Assembly: GCA_016186905.1 (NCBI GenBank)
Contig: JACPKS010000052.1
Span: forward strand, 1-48,565
Direction: 5' to 3'
Source: Deltaproteobacteria bacterium
Lineage (GTDB): Bacteria; Bdellovibrionota; UBA1018; UBA923
Length of the DNA: 48,565 bases
A model generated the notes under the pieces. That model made no database searches, was not told the origin of the DNA, and saw only the letters and a program-made list of their open reading frames with translations. The translations under genes were made by a program, and so were the position numbers. How positions within the stretch are numbered: the stretch's first letter is position 1; each line of letters begins with the position of its first letter. Shown here piece after piece: positions 40,111 to 48,565 of the stretch.

Positions 40111-41193
40111 GTGAAGCTCATCGACCGCTACATCATCGTCGAGTTCGTCAGGAATTTTCTGCTCGCGCTGATCATCCTGACGTTCGTTTTTTTCGTGTCG
40201 GACTATCTGCGCGGAGTCTGGGACGCCGAGGTCACGGCAGCGGCGCTTTTTCGCTACAGCGCGATGCAGATACCTCAAATCATGTGCCAGATGGTTCCCG
40301 CGGCCGCCATGCTCGGCACGATGACGACACTCTCGCTGATGAACCGGCGCAACGAGCTCACGGCGATACACGCGTCCGGGATCAGCCTCACTCACGTCTC
40401 CTTTCTGATTTTCGGCGCGATCTTCATCGCGTGTTGCCTGACGCTCGTGACCTACGATCGCGTCGTGCCGCCGCTCACCCGGCAACGCATGGTCTATTAT
40501 TGGAAAAACATCAAGGGCCGCAAAGACTTTTCGCTCGACATCAAAGCGACGAAGATCTGGTATCGCAGCAAAAACTACATCTACAACCTCCGCCTCTTCG
40601 ACAAGAAGAGGAATGCCATCGAAGGGATCGGGATTTATCTTTTCGACAAAGACTTCCGCCTGATGCAGCACCTCGAAGCCGAAACCGCGCAGTACGAACC
40701 CGGCGGCGCGTGGGTTCTGCGCAAGGGGATGATGACGGTCTTTCCCGAGGAATCCCGCTTTCCGCTTTCGAAGAATTTCTCGGAAAAAAGAATCCGCCTG
40801 CCGGAGTCTCCGAAAGACTTCCTCGAGATCGAAAAACAGGTCGAAACTCTGCGCATCAAGGAGCTCTGGGGCTTCATCCGCCGCAATAAGAACGCCGGCA
40901 TCGACACCAAGTTCTACGAGGTGGATTTTCATTCCAGGCTGGCGATTTCTTTTATACCATTGGTCATGGGGCTTCTCGCGGTACCGTTCTCGGTACGGCC
41001 CAAACAGCAAGGCGGGCTCGGCAGAGACCTCGCCGTCTGCGTCGGGCTCATCTTCTTGTACTGGCTCATGTTCAGCGTGAGTCTGACCATGGGGCGCTCC
41101 GGAACCATCGTGCCCTGGCTTTCGGTATGGGGACCATCGGCGCTTTTTCTCGCTGCGGGAATTCTTCTGATCGTAAGGAGCCGCGCGACCTAA
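40111..41193 (+). CDS. lptG: LptF/LptG-family lipopolysaccharide export permease
   Basis: The start is GTG 40111. The product is 360 aa with six membrane helices, three at each end around a periplasmic beta-jellyroll (about 105-280), as in YjgP/YjgQ proteins. The IDRYIIVEFVRNFLLALIIL start and FIPLVMGLLAVPFSVRPKQQ near the end are typical. It extracts lipopolysaccharide with LptB2 and its partner, neither of which is in the window. LptG rather than LptF is a best guess. Confidence 0.88.
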   Translation: MKLIDRYIIVEFVRNFLLALIILTFVFFVSDYLRGVWDAEVTAAALFRYSAMQIPQIMCQMVPAAAMLGTMTTLSLMNRRNELTAIHASGISLTHVSFLIFGAIFIACCLTLVTYDRVVPPLTRQRMVYYWKNIKGRKDFSLDIKATKIWYRSKNYIYNLRLFDKKRNAIEGIGIYLFDKDFRLMQHLEAETAQYEPGGAWVLRKGMMTVFPEESRFPLSKNFSEKRIRLPESPKDFLEIEKQVETLRIKELWGFIRRNKNAGIDTKFYEVDFHSRLAISFIPLVMGLLAVPFSVRPKQQGGLGRDLAVCVGLIFLYWLMFSVSLTMGRSGTIVPWLSVWGPSALFLAAGILLIVRSRAT

Positions 41194-41209
41194 TGCGGGA
41201 CGAGTCGGA

Positions 41210-41776
41210 ATGGCGATTCTTGAGATCTTGACGTTTCCTAACCCTGTCTTGAGGCAAAAGGCTTTGCCGGTCGTCGATTTCAATACGGCGCTCGAAAAGA
41301 TCGTATCGGACATGTTCGACACCATGTACGACGCCCCGGGCGTGGGCCTGGCCGCGAACCAAGTCGGCATTCTTCAGCACGTCGCCGTCATCGACGTCGA
41401 CTACGACGTCGAGGGGGAAGACGAGAAAAGCCGCAAGCTCGCAGGCAAAAATCCGCGAATATTCGTCAACGCCGAGATTCTCGAAAGAACCGGGAGCGTT
41501 CTTTTCAAGGAGGGCTGCCTTTCCGTTCCCGGATTCAGCGAGCAGGTCAAGCGCTCCGAAAAAATCCGGGTACGCTTCCGGGACCTGCAGGGAAAAAACC
41601 ACGAACTCGAGACGGAAGGACTGCTGGCCGTGGCCCTTCAGCATGAGCTCGACCATCTCGAAGGCCGGCTCTTCATCGATCGCCTGAGCGAAGTGAAAAG
41701 AGGCCTCATCAAAAACAAACTCCTCAAACACCGGCACGAGTCGTTCGAGCGCTCGCGCTTTCGCGTGGAACTTTAG
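41210..41776 (+). CDS. def: Peptide deformylase
   Basis: The product is 188 aa. All three motifs are present: GVGLAANQVG, EGCLS and HELDH, giving the metal ligands Cys and two His. It removes the N-terminal formyl group of new proteins. It is 16 bases after the LptG-like gene and 12 bases before fmt, the enzyme that adds the formyl group. fmt itself is disrupted here. Confidence 0.97.
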   Translation: MAILEILTFPNPVLRQKALPVVDFNTALEKIVSDMFDTMYDAPGVGLAANQVGILQHVAVIDVDYDVEGEDEKSRKLAGKNPRIFVNAEILERTGSVLFKEGCLSVPGFSEQVKRSEKIRVRFRDLQGKNHELETEGLLAVALQHELDHLEGRLFIDRLSEVKRGLIKNKLLKHRHESFERSRFRVEL

Positions 41777-41788
41777 GATGGGGAGCTC

Positions 41789-42768
41789 ATGCCGGCGCCA
41801 TTAAGAGTCGTATTCATGGGAACACCGGCGTTCGCGCTGCCCGCCCTTCGGGCTCTGCACGAAACCAGTGACGTCGCGAATGTCGTGGCCGCCCACACGC
41901 AGCCCGACCGGCCCGCGGGTCGCGGGAAAAAAATCACGAAGCCTCCGGTCAAAGTTCTCGCCGAGGAGTTAGGGCTTCCGGTATTCCAGCCTGATGACAT
42001 CAACCATCCGGACGAACGAAGAAAGCTCGCCGACCAGATCGCCGACGTCTGCGTCGTCGCTGCGTACGCGCAGTTCTTGAGTCCGGGCATTCTCAATCTT
42101 CCGCGCGTCGGCTGCGTCAACATCCATTCGTCCCTGCTGCCGAAATACAGGGGCGCGGCGCCCATCCAGTACGCGATCTGGAAGGGTGAATCCGAAACCG
42201 GCGGAAGGGTGAATCCGAAACCGGCGTCACGACGATGCGGCTCGTTTCCAAGATGGACGCCGGCCCGATCCTCTTGCAGAAAAAAATCGCGATCGGCGCC
42301 GGCATGACCGCGAGCGAGCTCCACGCCGCGCTCGCCGCCGAAGGCGCCGCGCTCATCATCGAAACGCTGCGCGGGCTGCGTGACGGGAGCGTCAGGGAGA
42401 CCGCGCAAGACGAGTCGCGGGCAAGCTTCGCGCCCTCGCTCAAAAAGGAGCACGGCAGGATCGACTGGAGCCGGCCCGGCATCGAGATCCTGCGCCAGGT
42501 TCGCGCGTTTGACCCGTGGCCCGGATCGTTCGCGCGCACGACGCGAGGATTGCTTAAAGTCCATAAGGCGGCTTTTCACGAACATCTGCCGGGCGCGCCG
42601 GATGACGCGGCACCTGGCGACCTGTTCCTTGGCGCCGGAAGCTTTCTCGTCCGCTGCGGGAGCGGCTGGATCGAGCTTTTGAACGTTCAGCCCGAGAACG
42701 GAAACTCCATGGAATCCAGGAGCTACCTTAACGGAATCCGCAATGACCACGGCTTCAATCTGCTGTAG
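41789..42768 (+). pseudogene. fmt: Methionyl-tRNA formyltransferase, frame broken by a 23-bp tandem duplication
   Basis: The first 138 codons encode an intact N-terminal half (FMGTPAFALPALRAL, VAAYAQFL, NIHSSLLPKYRGAAPIQ). At 42180-42225 a 23-base unit (ggaagggtgaatccgaaacc plus ggc) occurs twice in tandem, shifting the frame. The rest continues in another frame as TTMRLVSKMDAGPILLQKKI to the normal C-terminus. Removing one copy restores a 318-aa Fmt with the canonical ETGVTTM junction. It would add formyl to initiator Met-tRNA. It is either a fresh mutation, phase-variable slippage or an assembly error. The start is ATG 41789, with GGGGAG 4 bases upstream. Confidence 0.93.
42180..42225 (+). 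repeat. Perfect 23-bp tandem duplication inside fmt
   Basis: Bases 42180-42202 and 42203-42225 are identical. The unit length is not a multiple of 3, so one copy too many breaks fmt. The total frame length (980) minus 23 is 957, exactly 319 codons. Confidence 0.95.
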
Positions 42769-42780
42769 GATGGCCCGCGA

Positions 42781-43434
42781 ATGAAGAAACAACTGATCGC
42801 ACCGTCGATTCTCTCGGCCGACTTCGCGAGACTCGGCGACGAAGTGCGCGCCGTCGAGAAAGCGGGCGCGGATTGGATTCACGTCGACGTGATGGACGGG
42901 CTTTTCGTCCCGAACATCACCATCGGCCCCCTCGTCGTGGAGGCGCTACGCAAAATCACGAAGCTTCCGCTCGATACGCATCTCATGATCCGCGATCCCG
43001 ATCGCTATCTCGGCGATTTTGTTTCGGCGGGCGCTACCACCGTGACCGTTCACCAGGAGGCCTCTCTCCACCTGCATCGCACGGCCGCCGCGATCCGCGG
43101 CCTCGGAGCCACAGCCGGCGTCTCGATCAACCCCGCGACGCCGGCCGAGACTCTGGCAGACGTTTTGCCTTTCGTGGATCTCGTTCTGGTGATGACGGTG
43201 AATCCCGGCTTCGGCGGCCAAAAGTTCATTCCGGAGTGCCTTGAAAAAATCCGCAAGCTCGCGCGGTGGCGCGCGGAAAAAAAGCTGAACTTTCTCATCG
43301 AAGCCGACGGCGGGATCAACGCCGCCAACAGCGGCAAGCTCGCGCGCGCGGGCTGCGACGTCTTCGTCGCGGGCTCCGCGGTTTTCAAGTCGGCCGACTA
43401 CGCGGCCGCTATCGCGGGCATCCGCAAAGGCTAA
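42781..43434 (+). CDS. rpe: Ribulose-phosphate 3-epimerase
   Basis: The product is 217 aa. IAPSILSADFARLGDE, HVDVMDGLFVPNITIG, HLMI and VMTVNPGFGGQKFI carry the metal ligands and phosphate site; EADGGIN lies near the end. It interconverts ribulose-5- and xylulose-5-phosphate in the pentose phosphate pathway. AGGATGG precedes the ATG by about 8 bases. hutH follows after 3 bases. Confidence 0.96.
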   Translation: MKKQLIAPSILSADFARLGDEVRAVEKAGADWIHVDVMDGLFVPNITIGPLVVEALRKITKLPLDTHLMIRDPDRYLGDFVSAGATTVTVHQEASLHLHRTAAAIRGLGATAGVSINPATPAETLADVLPFVDLVLVMTVNPGFGGQKFIPECLEKIRKLARWRAEKKLNFLIEADGGINAANSGKLARAGCDVFVAGSAVFKSADYAAAIAGIRKG

Positions 43435-43437
43435 AAG

Positions 43438-44946
43438 ATGATCGCGATCGACGGCAAATCCCTCACGCTCGAAACGCTCGAAGGCATCGCGCTTGATCTT
43501 TCGGGTCGCGCGCGCGTCGCGCTCCCGAAGAAAGCCCGCGCTAAAATGCTGCGCTCACGGCGCTTCATCGAAGCGAAGCTTGCCGGCGAGGAGCCCATTT
43601 ACGGCGTGAACACGGGTTTCGGATTGCTCTCCAACATTCGCGTCGCCGAAGAAAAACTCGAAGCGCTGCAGGTCAATCTTCTGCGTTCGCACGCCGTCGG
43701 GGTTGGTCAGCCCCTCTCCGAGCGCGAAGTTCGGGCTACGATCGCGTTGCGCGCGAACACGTTGGCCGGAGGATATTCCGGAGTGACGCCGGCGCTCGTC
43801 GAGGCGCTGCTGGCGCTGCTCAACCGCGGCGTGCATCCGTGGATCCCGTCGCAGGGAAGTGTGGGCGCCTCGGGCGATCTCGCGCCGCTTGCGCATCTCT
43901 CGCTTGTTTTGATCGGCGAAGGCAAGGCATTCCATCGCGGAAAACTCATGCCCGGCGCTCGCGCGCTCAAGCGCGCGGGGCTCAAACCCTATGCGCTCAA
44001 ACCCAAGGAAGGCCTTTCGCTCATCAACGGAACGCAAGTCATGACGGCGATCGGCGCGCTCACGCTTCTCCGGGCCGAACGCCTGGCCGGCATCGCCGAC
44101 ATCGCCGGCGCCATGAGCATTGAAGCCGTCGCGGGCTCGGCCGAGCCGTTCGACGCCGCGATCCACCGCGCGCGTCCCCATCGCGGCCAGATCGAGGTCG
44201 CCGCCCGCTTTCGCAAGCTGCTCGCGGGATCGCAGATCATGAAGAGCCACTCGCACTGCGAGAAAATCCAGGATCCCTACAGCTTTCGCTGCATCCCGCA
44301 GGTTCACGGCATCGTGCGCGACGTGCTCAAACACGTGCGCCGCGTGCTGGAAGTCGAGGTCAACGGCGCGACCGACAACCCGCTCGTTTTCGCCGACGGC
44401 CCGCGGCCCCGCGTGGTCAACGCCGGGAATTTTCACGGCGAGTACGTCGCGATCGCGATGGACGAGCTCGCCATCGCCGTGGCGGAGCTCGCCAGCATCT
44501 CGGAGCAGCGTCTCGAGAAACTCGTGAACACGACGTTCTCGGACCTGCCGCCGTTTCTCGTCGAGGAAGGCGGGTTGAATTCCGGTTTCATGATCGTGCA
44601 GGTCTCGGCGGCTTCGCTCGTCAGCGAAAACAAAGTGCTCTGCCATCCCGCTTCGGTCGATTCGATCCCCACGTCCGCCGACAAGGAAGACCACGTCAGC
44701 ATGGGCGCGATCGCGGCGCGAAAAGCGCGCGCCGTCGTCGAGAACGCATGGAACGTCATCGCGATGGAGCTCTTCGCGGCCGGCCAGGGCCTCGAATTCC
44801 GTAAGCCGCTCCGGCCGGCCCTGCTCGTCGAGAAGGCCTACCAGAGCCTTCGCCGAAGGGTCGCGTCCGTGCTGCGCGACCGCGCGTTCCACGAGGACAT
44901 CGAAAAGATTTCGGAGCTGATGCGCTCCGGAGAGCTTCTGTCGTGA
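43438..44946 (+). CDS. hutH: Histidine ammonia-lyase
   Basis: The product is 502 aa. [17 protein letters not shown] contains the Ala-Ser-Gly triad that cyclises to the MIO cofactor, and YGVNTGFG is the catalytic Tyr loop. It converts histidine to urocanate and ammonia. It is 3 bases after rpe and overlaps hutU by 4 bases, so it sits in a forward operon with def, fmt and rpe. Confidence 0.96.
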   Translation: MIAIDGKSLTLETLEGIALDLSGRARVALPKKARAKMLRSRRFIEAKLAGEEPIYGVNTGFGLLSNIRVAEEKLEALQVNLLRSHAVGVGQPLSEREVRATIALRANTLAGGYSGVTPALVEALLALLNRGVHPWIPSQGSVGASGDLAPLAHLSLVLIGEGKAFHRGKLMPGARALKRAGLKPYALKPKEGLSLINGTQVMTAIGALTLLRAERLAGIADIAGAMSIEAVAGSAEPFDAAIHRARPHRGQIEVAARFRKLLAGSQIMKSHSHCEKIQDPYSFRCIPQVHGIVRDVLKHVRRVLEVEVNGATDNPLVFADGPRPRVVNAGNFHGEYVAIAMDELAIAVAELASISEQRLEKLVNTTFSDLPPFLVEEGGLNSGFMIVQVSAASLVSENKVLCHPASVDSIPTSADKEDHVSMGAIAARKARAVVENAWNVIAMELFAAGQGLEFRKPLRPALLVEKAYQSLRRRVASVLRDRAFHEDIEKISELMRSGELLS

Positions 44947-46607
44947 GGAAGTCTCCAGCCACGAAGCGCGTCGTGCGCGCGGCAAGAGGAAGCGCGCTCG
45001 AATGCAAAGGCTGGATTCAGGAAGCCGCGTTGCGGATGCTCATGAACAATCTCGACCCTGACGTGGCCGAACGCCCGGAAGACCTCGTCGTTTACGGCGG
45101 CATCGGAAAAGCCGCCCGGAACTGGGGCGCCTTCGACCGCATCGTGTCTGAGCTCAAGCTCCTCGGCGGCGATGAGACGCTTCTTATTCAGAGCGGAAAA
45201 CCCGTTGCCGTGATTCCTACGCATTCCGATGCTCCACGAGTGATCTTAAGCAACTCGATGCTCGTTCCGCGCTGGGCGACGTGGGAGCATTTTCGCGAGC
45301 TCGACGCCAAGGGCCTCATGATGTACGGCCAGATGACGGCGGGCTCGTGGATCTACATCGGCACGCAAGGAATTCTGCAAGGCACCTACGAAACGTTCGC
45401 GGCGGCCGCTCGCGCGCATTTTCAGTCGGATCTCGCCGGGCGCTTCGTCGTATCGGCGGGCCTTGGCGGCATGGGCGGAGCCCAGCCGCTCTCGGTCACG
45501 ATGAACAACGGCGTGTTTCTCGGAATCGAGATGCAGCCCGACCGGATCCGGCGCCGCCTCGAAACGCGCTACCTCGACTGCGCCGCGCGCGATCTCGACG
45601 ATGCGTTGAAGCGCGCCGGCGACGCCCTGGCCGGAAAACAGCCTCTCTCGATCGGCCTTGAAGGAAACGCCGTGACGATGCTGCGCGACCTGCTCAAGCG
45701 AAACATAAAGGTGGAACTTCTTACCGACCAGACTTCCGCCCACGACGAGCTCAACGGCTATTACCCCGAGGGACTGACGCTTGCCGAGGCTGTGCGGCTG
45801 CGCGCCAGCGACCCCAAGGCTTATATCCAAAAGAGTCTCGCCTCGATGAAGGCGCACGTCGAGCTCATGCAGGAATTCCAAAAACGCGGCACGCACGTCT
45901 TTGACTACGGCAACAACCTGCGCGGCCAGGCCAGCCGCGCGGGTTTGGCCAACGCGTTCACGTTTCCGGGTTTCGTTCCCGCGTACATCCGCCCGCTCTT
46001 CTGCGAAGGAAAGGGGCCGTTCCGATGGGTGGCGCTCTCGGGCGATCCCGCCGACATTCGCGCGACCGACGAGGCGCTGCTGGGGCTTCTTCCCGGGAAC
46101 GAGCCGATGGCCCGTTGGCTCTCTCTCGCCAAGGAGCGCGTGCGGTTTCAAGGCCTTCCCGCGCGCATCTGCTGGCTCGGTTACGGAGAGCGCGAAAAAG
46201 CCGGACTGCTTTTTAACCAAATGGTCGCCGACGGACGCGTGAAAGCGCCCATCGTGATCGGCCGCGATCATCTCGATTGCGGCTCGGTCGCGTCGCCCAA
46301 CCGCGAGACCGAGGCGATGAAAGACGGAAGTGACGCCGTCGCCGACTGGCCCGTGCTGAACTTCGCGATCAACGCCGTAAACGGCGCCTCGTGGGTGAGC
46401 CTTCATCACGGCGGCGGGGTCGGCATGGGTTACTCGATTCACGCCGGGATGGTCATCGTCGCCGACGGCACTCCTGAGGCCGCCAAAAGACTTTCCCGCG
46501 TGCTCAATTCGGATCCCGCGATGGGAGTGATCCGCCACGTCGACGCGGGTTACGGCGAAGCGGCAGATTTTTACCTAAAATCGCGGCCGAAATTTCACAT
46601 TCCTTAG
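44943..46607 (+). CDS. hutU: Urocanate hydratase
   Basis: The product is 554 aa from GTG 44943 inside the hutH stop (GTGA). [45 protein letters not shown] and the NAD-binding [11 protein letters not shown] are characteristic, with [11 protein letters not shown] near the end. It hydrates urocanate to imidazolone propionate using tightly bound NAD. The next steps (hutI, then hutG or hutF) are not in the window. The operon probably ends here. Confidence 0.96.
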   Translation: MRKSPATKRVVRAARGSALECKGWIQEAALRMLMNNLDPDVAERPEDLVVYGGIGKAARNWGAFDRIVSELKLLGGDETLLIQSGKPVAVIPTHSDAPRVILSNSMLVPRWATWEHFRELDAKGLMMYGQMTAGSWIYIGTQGILQGTYETFAAAARAHFQSDLAGRFVVSAGLGGMGGAQPLSVTMNNGVFLGIEMQPDRIRRRLETRYLDCAARDLDDALKRAGDALAGKQPLSIGLEGNAVTMLRDLLKRNIKVELLTDQTSAHDELNGYYPEGLTLAEAVRLRASDPKAYIQKSLASMKAHVELMQEFQKRGTHVFDYGNNLRGQASRAGLANAFTFPGFVPAYIRPLFCEGKGPFRWVALSGDPADIRATDEALLGLLPGNEPMARWLSLAKERVRFQGLPARICWLGYGEREKAGLLFNQMVADGRVKAPIVIGRDHLDCGSVASPNRETEAMKDGSDAVADWPVLNFAINAVNGASWVSLHHGGGVGMGYSIHAGMVIVADGTPEAAKRLSRVLNSDPAMGVIRHVDAGYGEAADFYLKSRPKFHIP

Positions 46608-46716
46608 GAAAATAGTTCCCCGCTTCACCGCGGCAATAACGAAGCTGGCACGCCGGAAAACGTTCGCTGGACCGCGATTATTTCATTCAAAATTTCCGGA
46701 ATTCGTCCGAAACAAA

Positions 46717-47175
46717 ATGTACATGGCCAATTCCGAGCTCCCCTTCGACCCGATTGACGCTTCCGAAGTTTATAACCCGGCGGACTTCAAGTCCTTCGAG
46801 CTGGATATCTTCTTCCGGAACAACACCACCCACACCGAGGCCAACGAGGGCGTGCGGCTGCTCGAAACGGGCGAAAAAACGGTGATCCTCGAGCTTCCGC
46901 CGAAGTGCTGCAATCTGCAACACAACGTGATGATCGAGATTTATCGCAAAGAGCAGCCGTCGAAGAACGCGCCGAAGAACGCGAAGCCGCAGAAGCCGGA
47001 GCTTCTGCTCAACGCCACTGGCAAAATCGCGGAATGCGAGACGCAAGACGACGGCACCCAGCGCGCGACTTTGAAGCTCGTCCAGTTCGAGGAGAAGCAA
47101 TGGAATGATCTTGTGGGAATTTACGAGAAGCGGCAGGAAGAGATCAATCGTTTCCTAGAATCAGCAAGAGGTTGA
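46717..47175 (+). CDS. Unknown cytoplasmic protein before the receiver-TPR gene
   Basis: The product is 152 aa; ATG 46723 is an alternative start. It is predicted beta-rich in the middle (KTVILELPPKCC, then NVMIEIYRKEQ) with a Lys/Pro-rich linker and an amphipathic C-terminal helix. The layout loosely recalls PilZ-like folds but I see no RxxxR motif. It stops 2 bases before the ATG of the next gene, suggesting joint function. Confidence 0.65.
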   Translation: MYMANSELPFDPIDASEVYNPADFKSFELDIFFRNNTTHTEANEGVRLLETGEKTVILELPPKCCNLQHNVMIEIYRKEQPSKNAPKNAKPQKPELLLNATGKIAECETQDDGTQRATLKLVQFEEKQWNDLVGIYEKRQEEINRFLESARG

Positions 47176-47177
47176 GT

Positions 47178-48518
47178 ATGGCACTGGCAACCAAGGCGCA
47201 AATCAAAAAGGAAACCGCGGCGGTCCTGAAGTATCTCGAGAACCGCAAGGTTCTCATCGCCGACCCGAGCTCGTCGTCGCGCTCGAGCCTTTTCAACATT
47301 TTCCGCGACATCGGCGTCAAGCCGAGCCAGCTCATCCTCGTGAATTCGTTCAATCTGGCCGCCAGCACGATCTCATCCGAAAAACCTCACGTCGTGCTCG
47401 TCGAATACGACCTCGGAAAACGCTGCGGCATCGAGCTTTTTCAGACGCTGCGAAGCGAACGCCCGAAGGAAACGAAGGAACTTCTGTTCATCGTCGTCAC
47501 CGGAAACAACTCGCAGTCCGCCGTCGCCCGCTCGGCCGAAGAGGACATCGACGCGTTCATCCTCAAGCCCTTCACGCCCGAGAACGTTCGTAAGATCATC
47601 CTCAAAACGGCGATCATGAAAATCAAGCCGCCGCAGTATCTCGAGACGATCGAAAACGGGAAAACCGCGCTCGAAGCCGGAAAATTCGATGAGGCCGAAA
47701 AGCTATTCCTGGAAGCCACGAATCTCGATGCCGCGCCTTCGCTGGCGTACTACTACCTCGGGCAAATCCGCTTCATCCGCAAGGTCACCGAGGAAGCGAA
47801 AGGGAAATACGCCAAGGGTCTTGAGTTCAACAGGATTCACTACAAGTGCATGGTGGGCCTGTACGAGCTTTTCATGAACATGCAGCAGCTGGCCAACGCC
47901 TACGAGGTCGTAAAAAGAATCTCGCAGTATTTTCCGGCCAACCCCAAGCGTCTCGCGGAAGTTTTGAGGCTCGCCATCGCCAACGCGAAATACGAGGACA
48001 TCGAGAAATACTACGCGATTTTCACGAACATCGACGACCGCGACGAAATGCTCATCAAATACGTCTGCGCGGCGCTCGTGGTATGCGGCAAGCACTATCT
48101 CGGCACGGGGCTGAACAAAATCCGCGCCATGCAGCTCTTTCAGAAGGCCGCCGCGACCGGCACCGGCCGCGGCAACGTCATCAAGGAAATCGTCACCACG
48201 CTCGTCGATTACAATCTGATCAAGGAAGCCAAGGGATTCGTCGAACGGTATCCCGCCGACCTGCAGGGCACGAACGACTACCAGATGCTGAAATTCATGC
48301 TCCTGAACGCCGAGGCGCCGCTCTCGCTCATTGTCTCGACGGGCCGCGACCTTCTCGGAAAGGGCGTGGTCGACGAACGTCTCTTTCGCATCATGCTTCA
48401 ACGTTCGGTGGAGGCCGGCCTCAATACGGCCGCCGAAACGATCGCCTTCCAAGCCGCGAAGCACTTCCCCAAGAAGCAGCAGGAGTTCATGGGGTACCTC
48501 AAGAAAAAGGCCGCCTAA
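47178..48518 (+). CDS. Degenerate receiver domain with C-terminal TPR repeats
   Basis: ATG 47178 follows AGAGG by about 6 bases; TTG 47172 is less likely. The product is 446 aa. Residues 22-140 are a CheY-like receiver (KVLIADP, VVLVEYDL, VVTGNN, ILKPF). The phospho-acceptor position is Glu76 instead of Asp (counting eight back from the conserved Gly84), while Thr108 and Lys130 remain. Residues about 155-440 are helical TPR-like repeats. It probably acts as a constitutively 'on' or non-phosphorylated adaptor. The upstream partner gene is adjacent. Confidence 0.85.
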   Translation: MALATKAQIKKETAAVLKYLENRKVLIADPSSSSRSSLFNIFRDIGVKPSQLILVNSFNLAASTISSEKPHVVLVEYDLGKRCGIELFQTLRSERPKETKELLFIVVTGNNSQSAVARSAEEDIDAFILKPFTPENVRKIILKTAIMKIKPPQYLETIENGKTALEAGKFDEAEKLFLEATNLDAAPSLAYYYLGQIRFIRKVTEEAKGKYAKGLEFNRIHYKCMVGLYELFMNMQQLANAYEVVKRISQYFPANPKRLAEVLRLAIANAKYEDIEKYYAIFTNIDDRDEMLIKYVCAALVVCGKHYLGTGLNKIRAMQLFQKAAATGTGRGNVIKEIVTTLVDYNLIKEAKGFVERYPADLQGTNDYQMLKFMLLNAEAPLSLIVSTGRDLLGKGVVDERLFRIMLQRSVEAGLNTAAETIAFQAAKHFPKKQQEFMGYLKKKAA

Positions 48519-48565
48519 AAGGTGCCGACCTACTTTTCGTGGTGTGGTGCGCTGTAAAAATGGCT

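Noticed and set aside
45246..46538. 430-codon minus-strand frame opposite hutU
   Set aside because: It is fully inside hutU in reverse. Its His/Arg/Gly-rich translation is an artefact of codon bias.
48519..48565. Small hairpin aggtgccgacct after the last gene
   Set aside because: A 4-bp stem with a short T-run is too weak for a terminator, and the window ends before context is visible.
1..48565. CRISPR array or insertion-sequence inverted repeats
   Set aside because: I found no regularly spaced repeats and no transposase gene in the window.

Overview
The window looks like a chromosomal segment of a free-living, respiring Gram-negative bacterium. Supporting genes include a Rieske/cytochrome b complex, signal peptidase I, LspA/Lgt lipoprotein maturation, an LptF/LptG-family lipopolysaccharide-export permease, several beta-barrel outer-membrane proteins, DksA and PriA. 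The host part is GC-rich with strong bias for cgc/gcg/ctc/gaa codons. CFI-box and receiver-TPR proteins, together with the ileS-lspA-lgt order, suggest Bdellovibrionota or another delta-proteobacterium-like lineage. This placement is an inference and is weak.

Region 1 (1-8410) is accessory DNA inserted at a tRNA-Asn gene. The last 18 bases around the tRNA 3' end (62-79) recur exactly at 1828-1845. The segment between them carries a ribbon-helix-helix/PIN toxin-antitoxin pair, a secreted DUF4431 protein and a palindromic operator. A second segment (1846 to about 8410) begins with a decayed tyrosine integrase. It then carries a lone ORC/STAND-like ATPase, a PaeR7I/XhoI-type restriction-modification pair, a circularly permuted ATP-grasp enzyme and a divergent HTH regulator. 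It ends in a degenerate copy of the tRNA end and a second copy of a TTGAGAACCAT double repeat. It is more AT-rich than the rest and reads as a defence island.

Region 2 (8480-25913) is host DNA. It holds an Rrf2 regulator beside a qcrA-qcrB operon (cytochrome b fused to cytochrome c) and a six-gene molybdenum-cofactor operon (moaA-moeA-moaD-moaE-mobA plus one unknown). Further on are an alginate-export-like barrel, an orphan radical SAM protein, and a CDF metal exporter facing a small Cys/His-rich membrane protein. The region continues with an ATP-grasp enzyme followed by a hotdog-fold gene broken by one in-frame TGA, a YjbQ protein, a GMC oxidoreductase and an envelope-protein pair.

Region 3 (26036-33259) is a tight operon, ileS-lspA-lgt-plsY::btuF-btuC-btuD, with 4-base or longer overlaps throughout. 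The acyltransferase PlsY is fused in frame to a cobalamin/siderophore-type periplasmic binding domain, which the downstream permease and ATPase would serve.

Region 4 (33306-48565) contains dksA, galU, priA, a CFI-box protein, lepB, and a forward operon: LptG-like permease-def-fmt-rpe-hutH-hutU. In it fmt is split by an exact 23-bp tandem duplication. The window closes with a small unknown protein overlapping a receiver-TPR protein whose phospho-acceptor Asp is Glu.

The strongest leads are the PlsY-BtuF fusion, the fmt duplication, the tandem tRNA-Asn islands, and the ATPase and ATP-grasp genes in the defence island.
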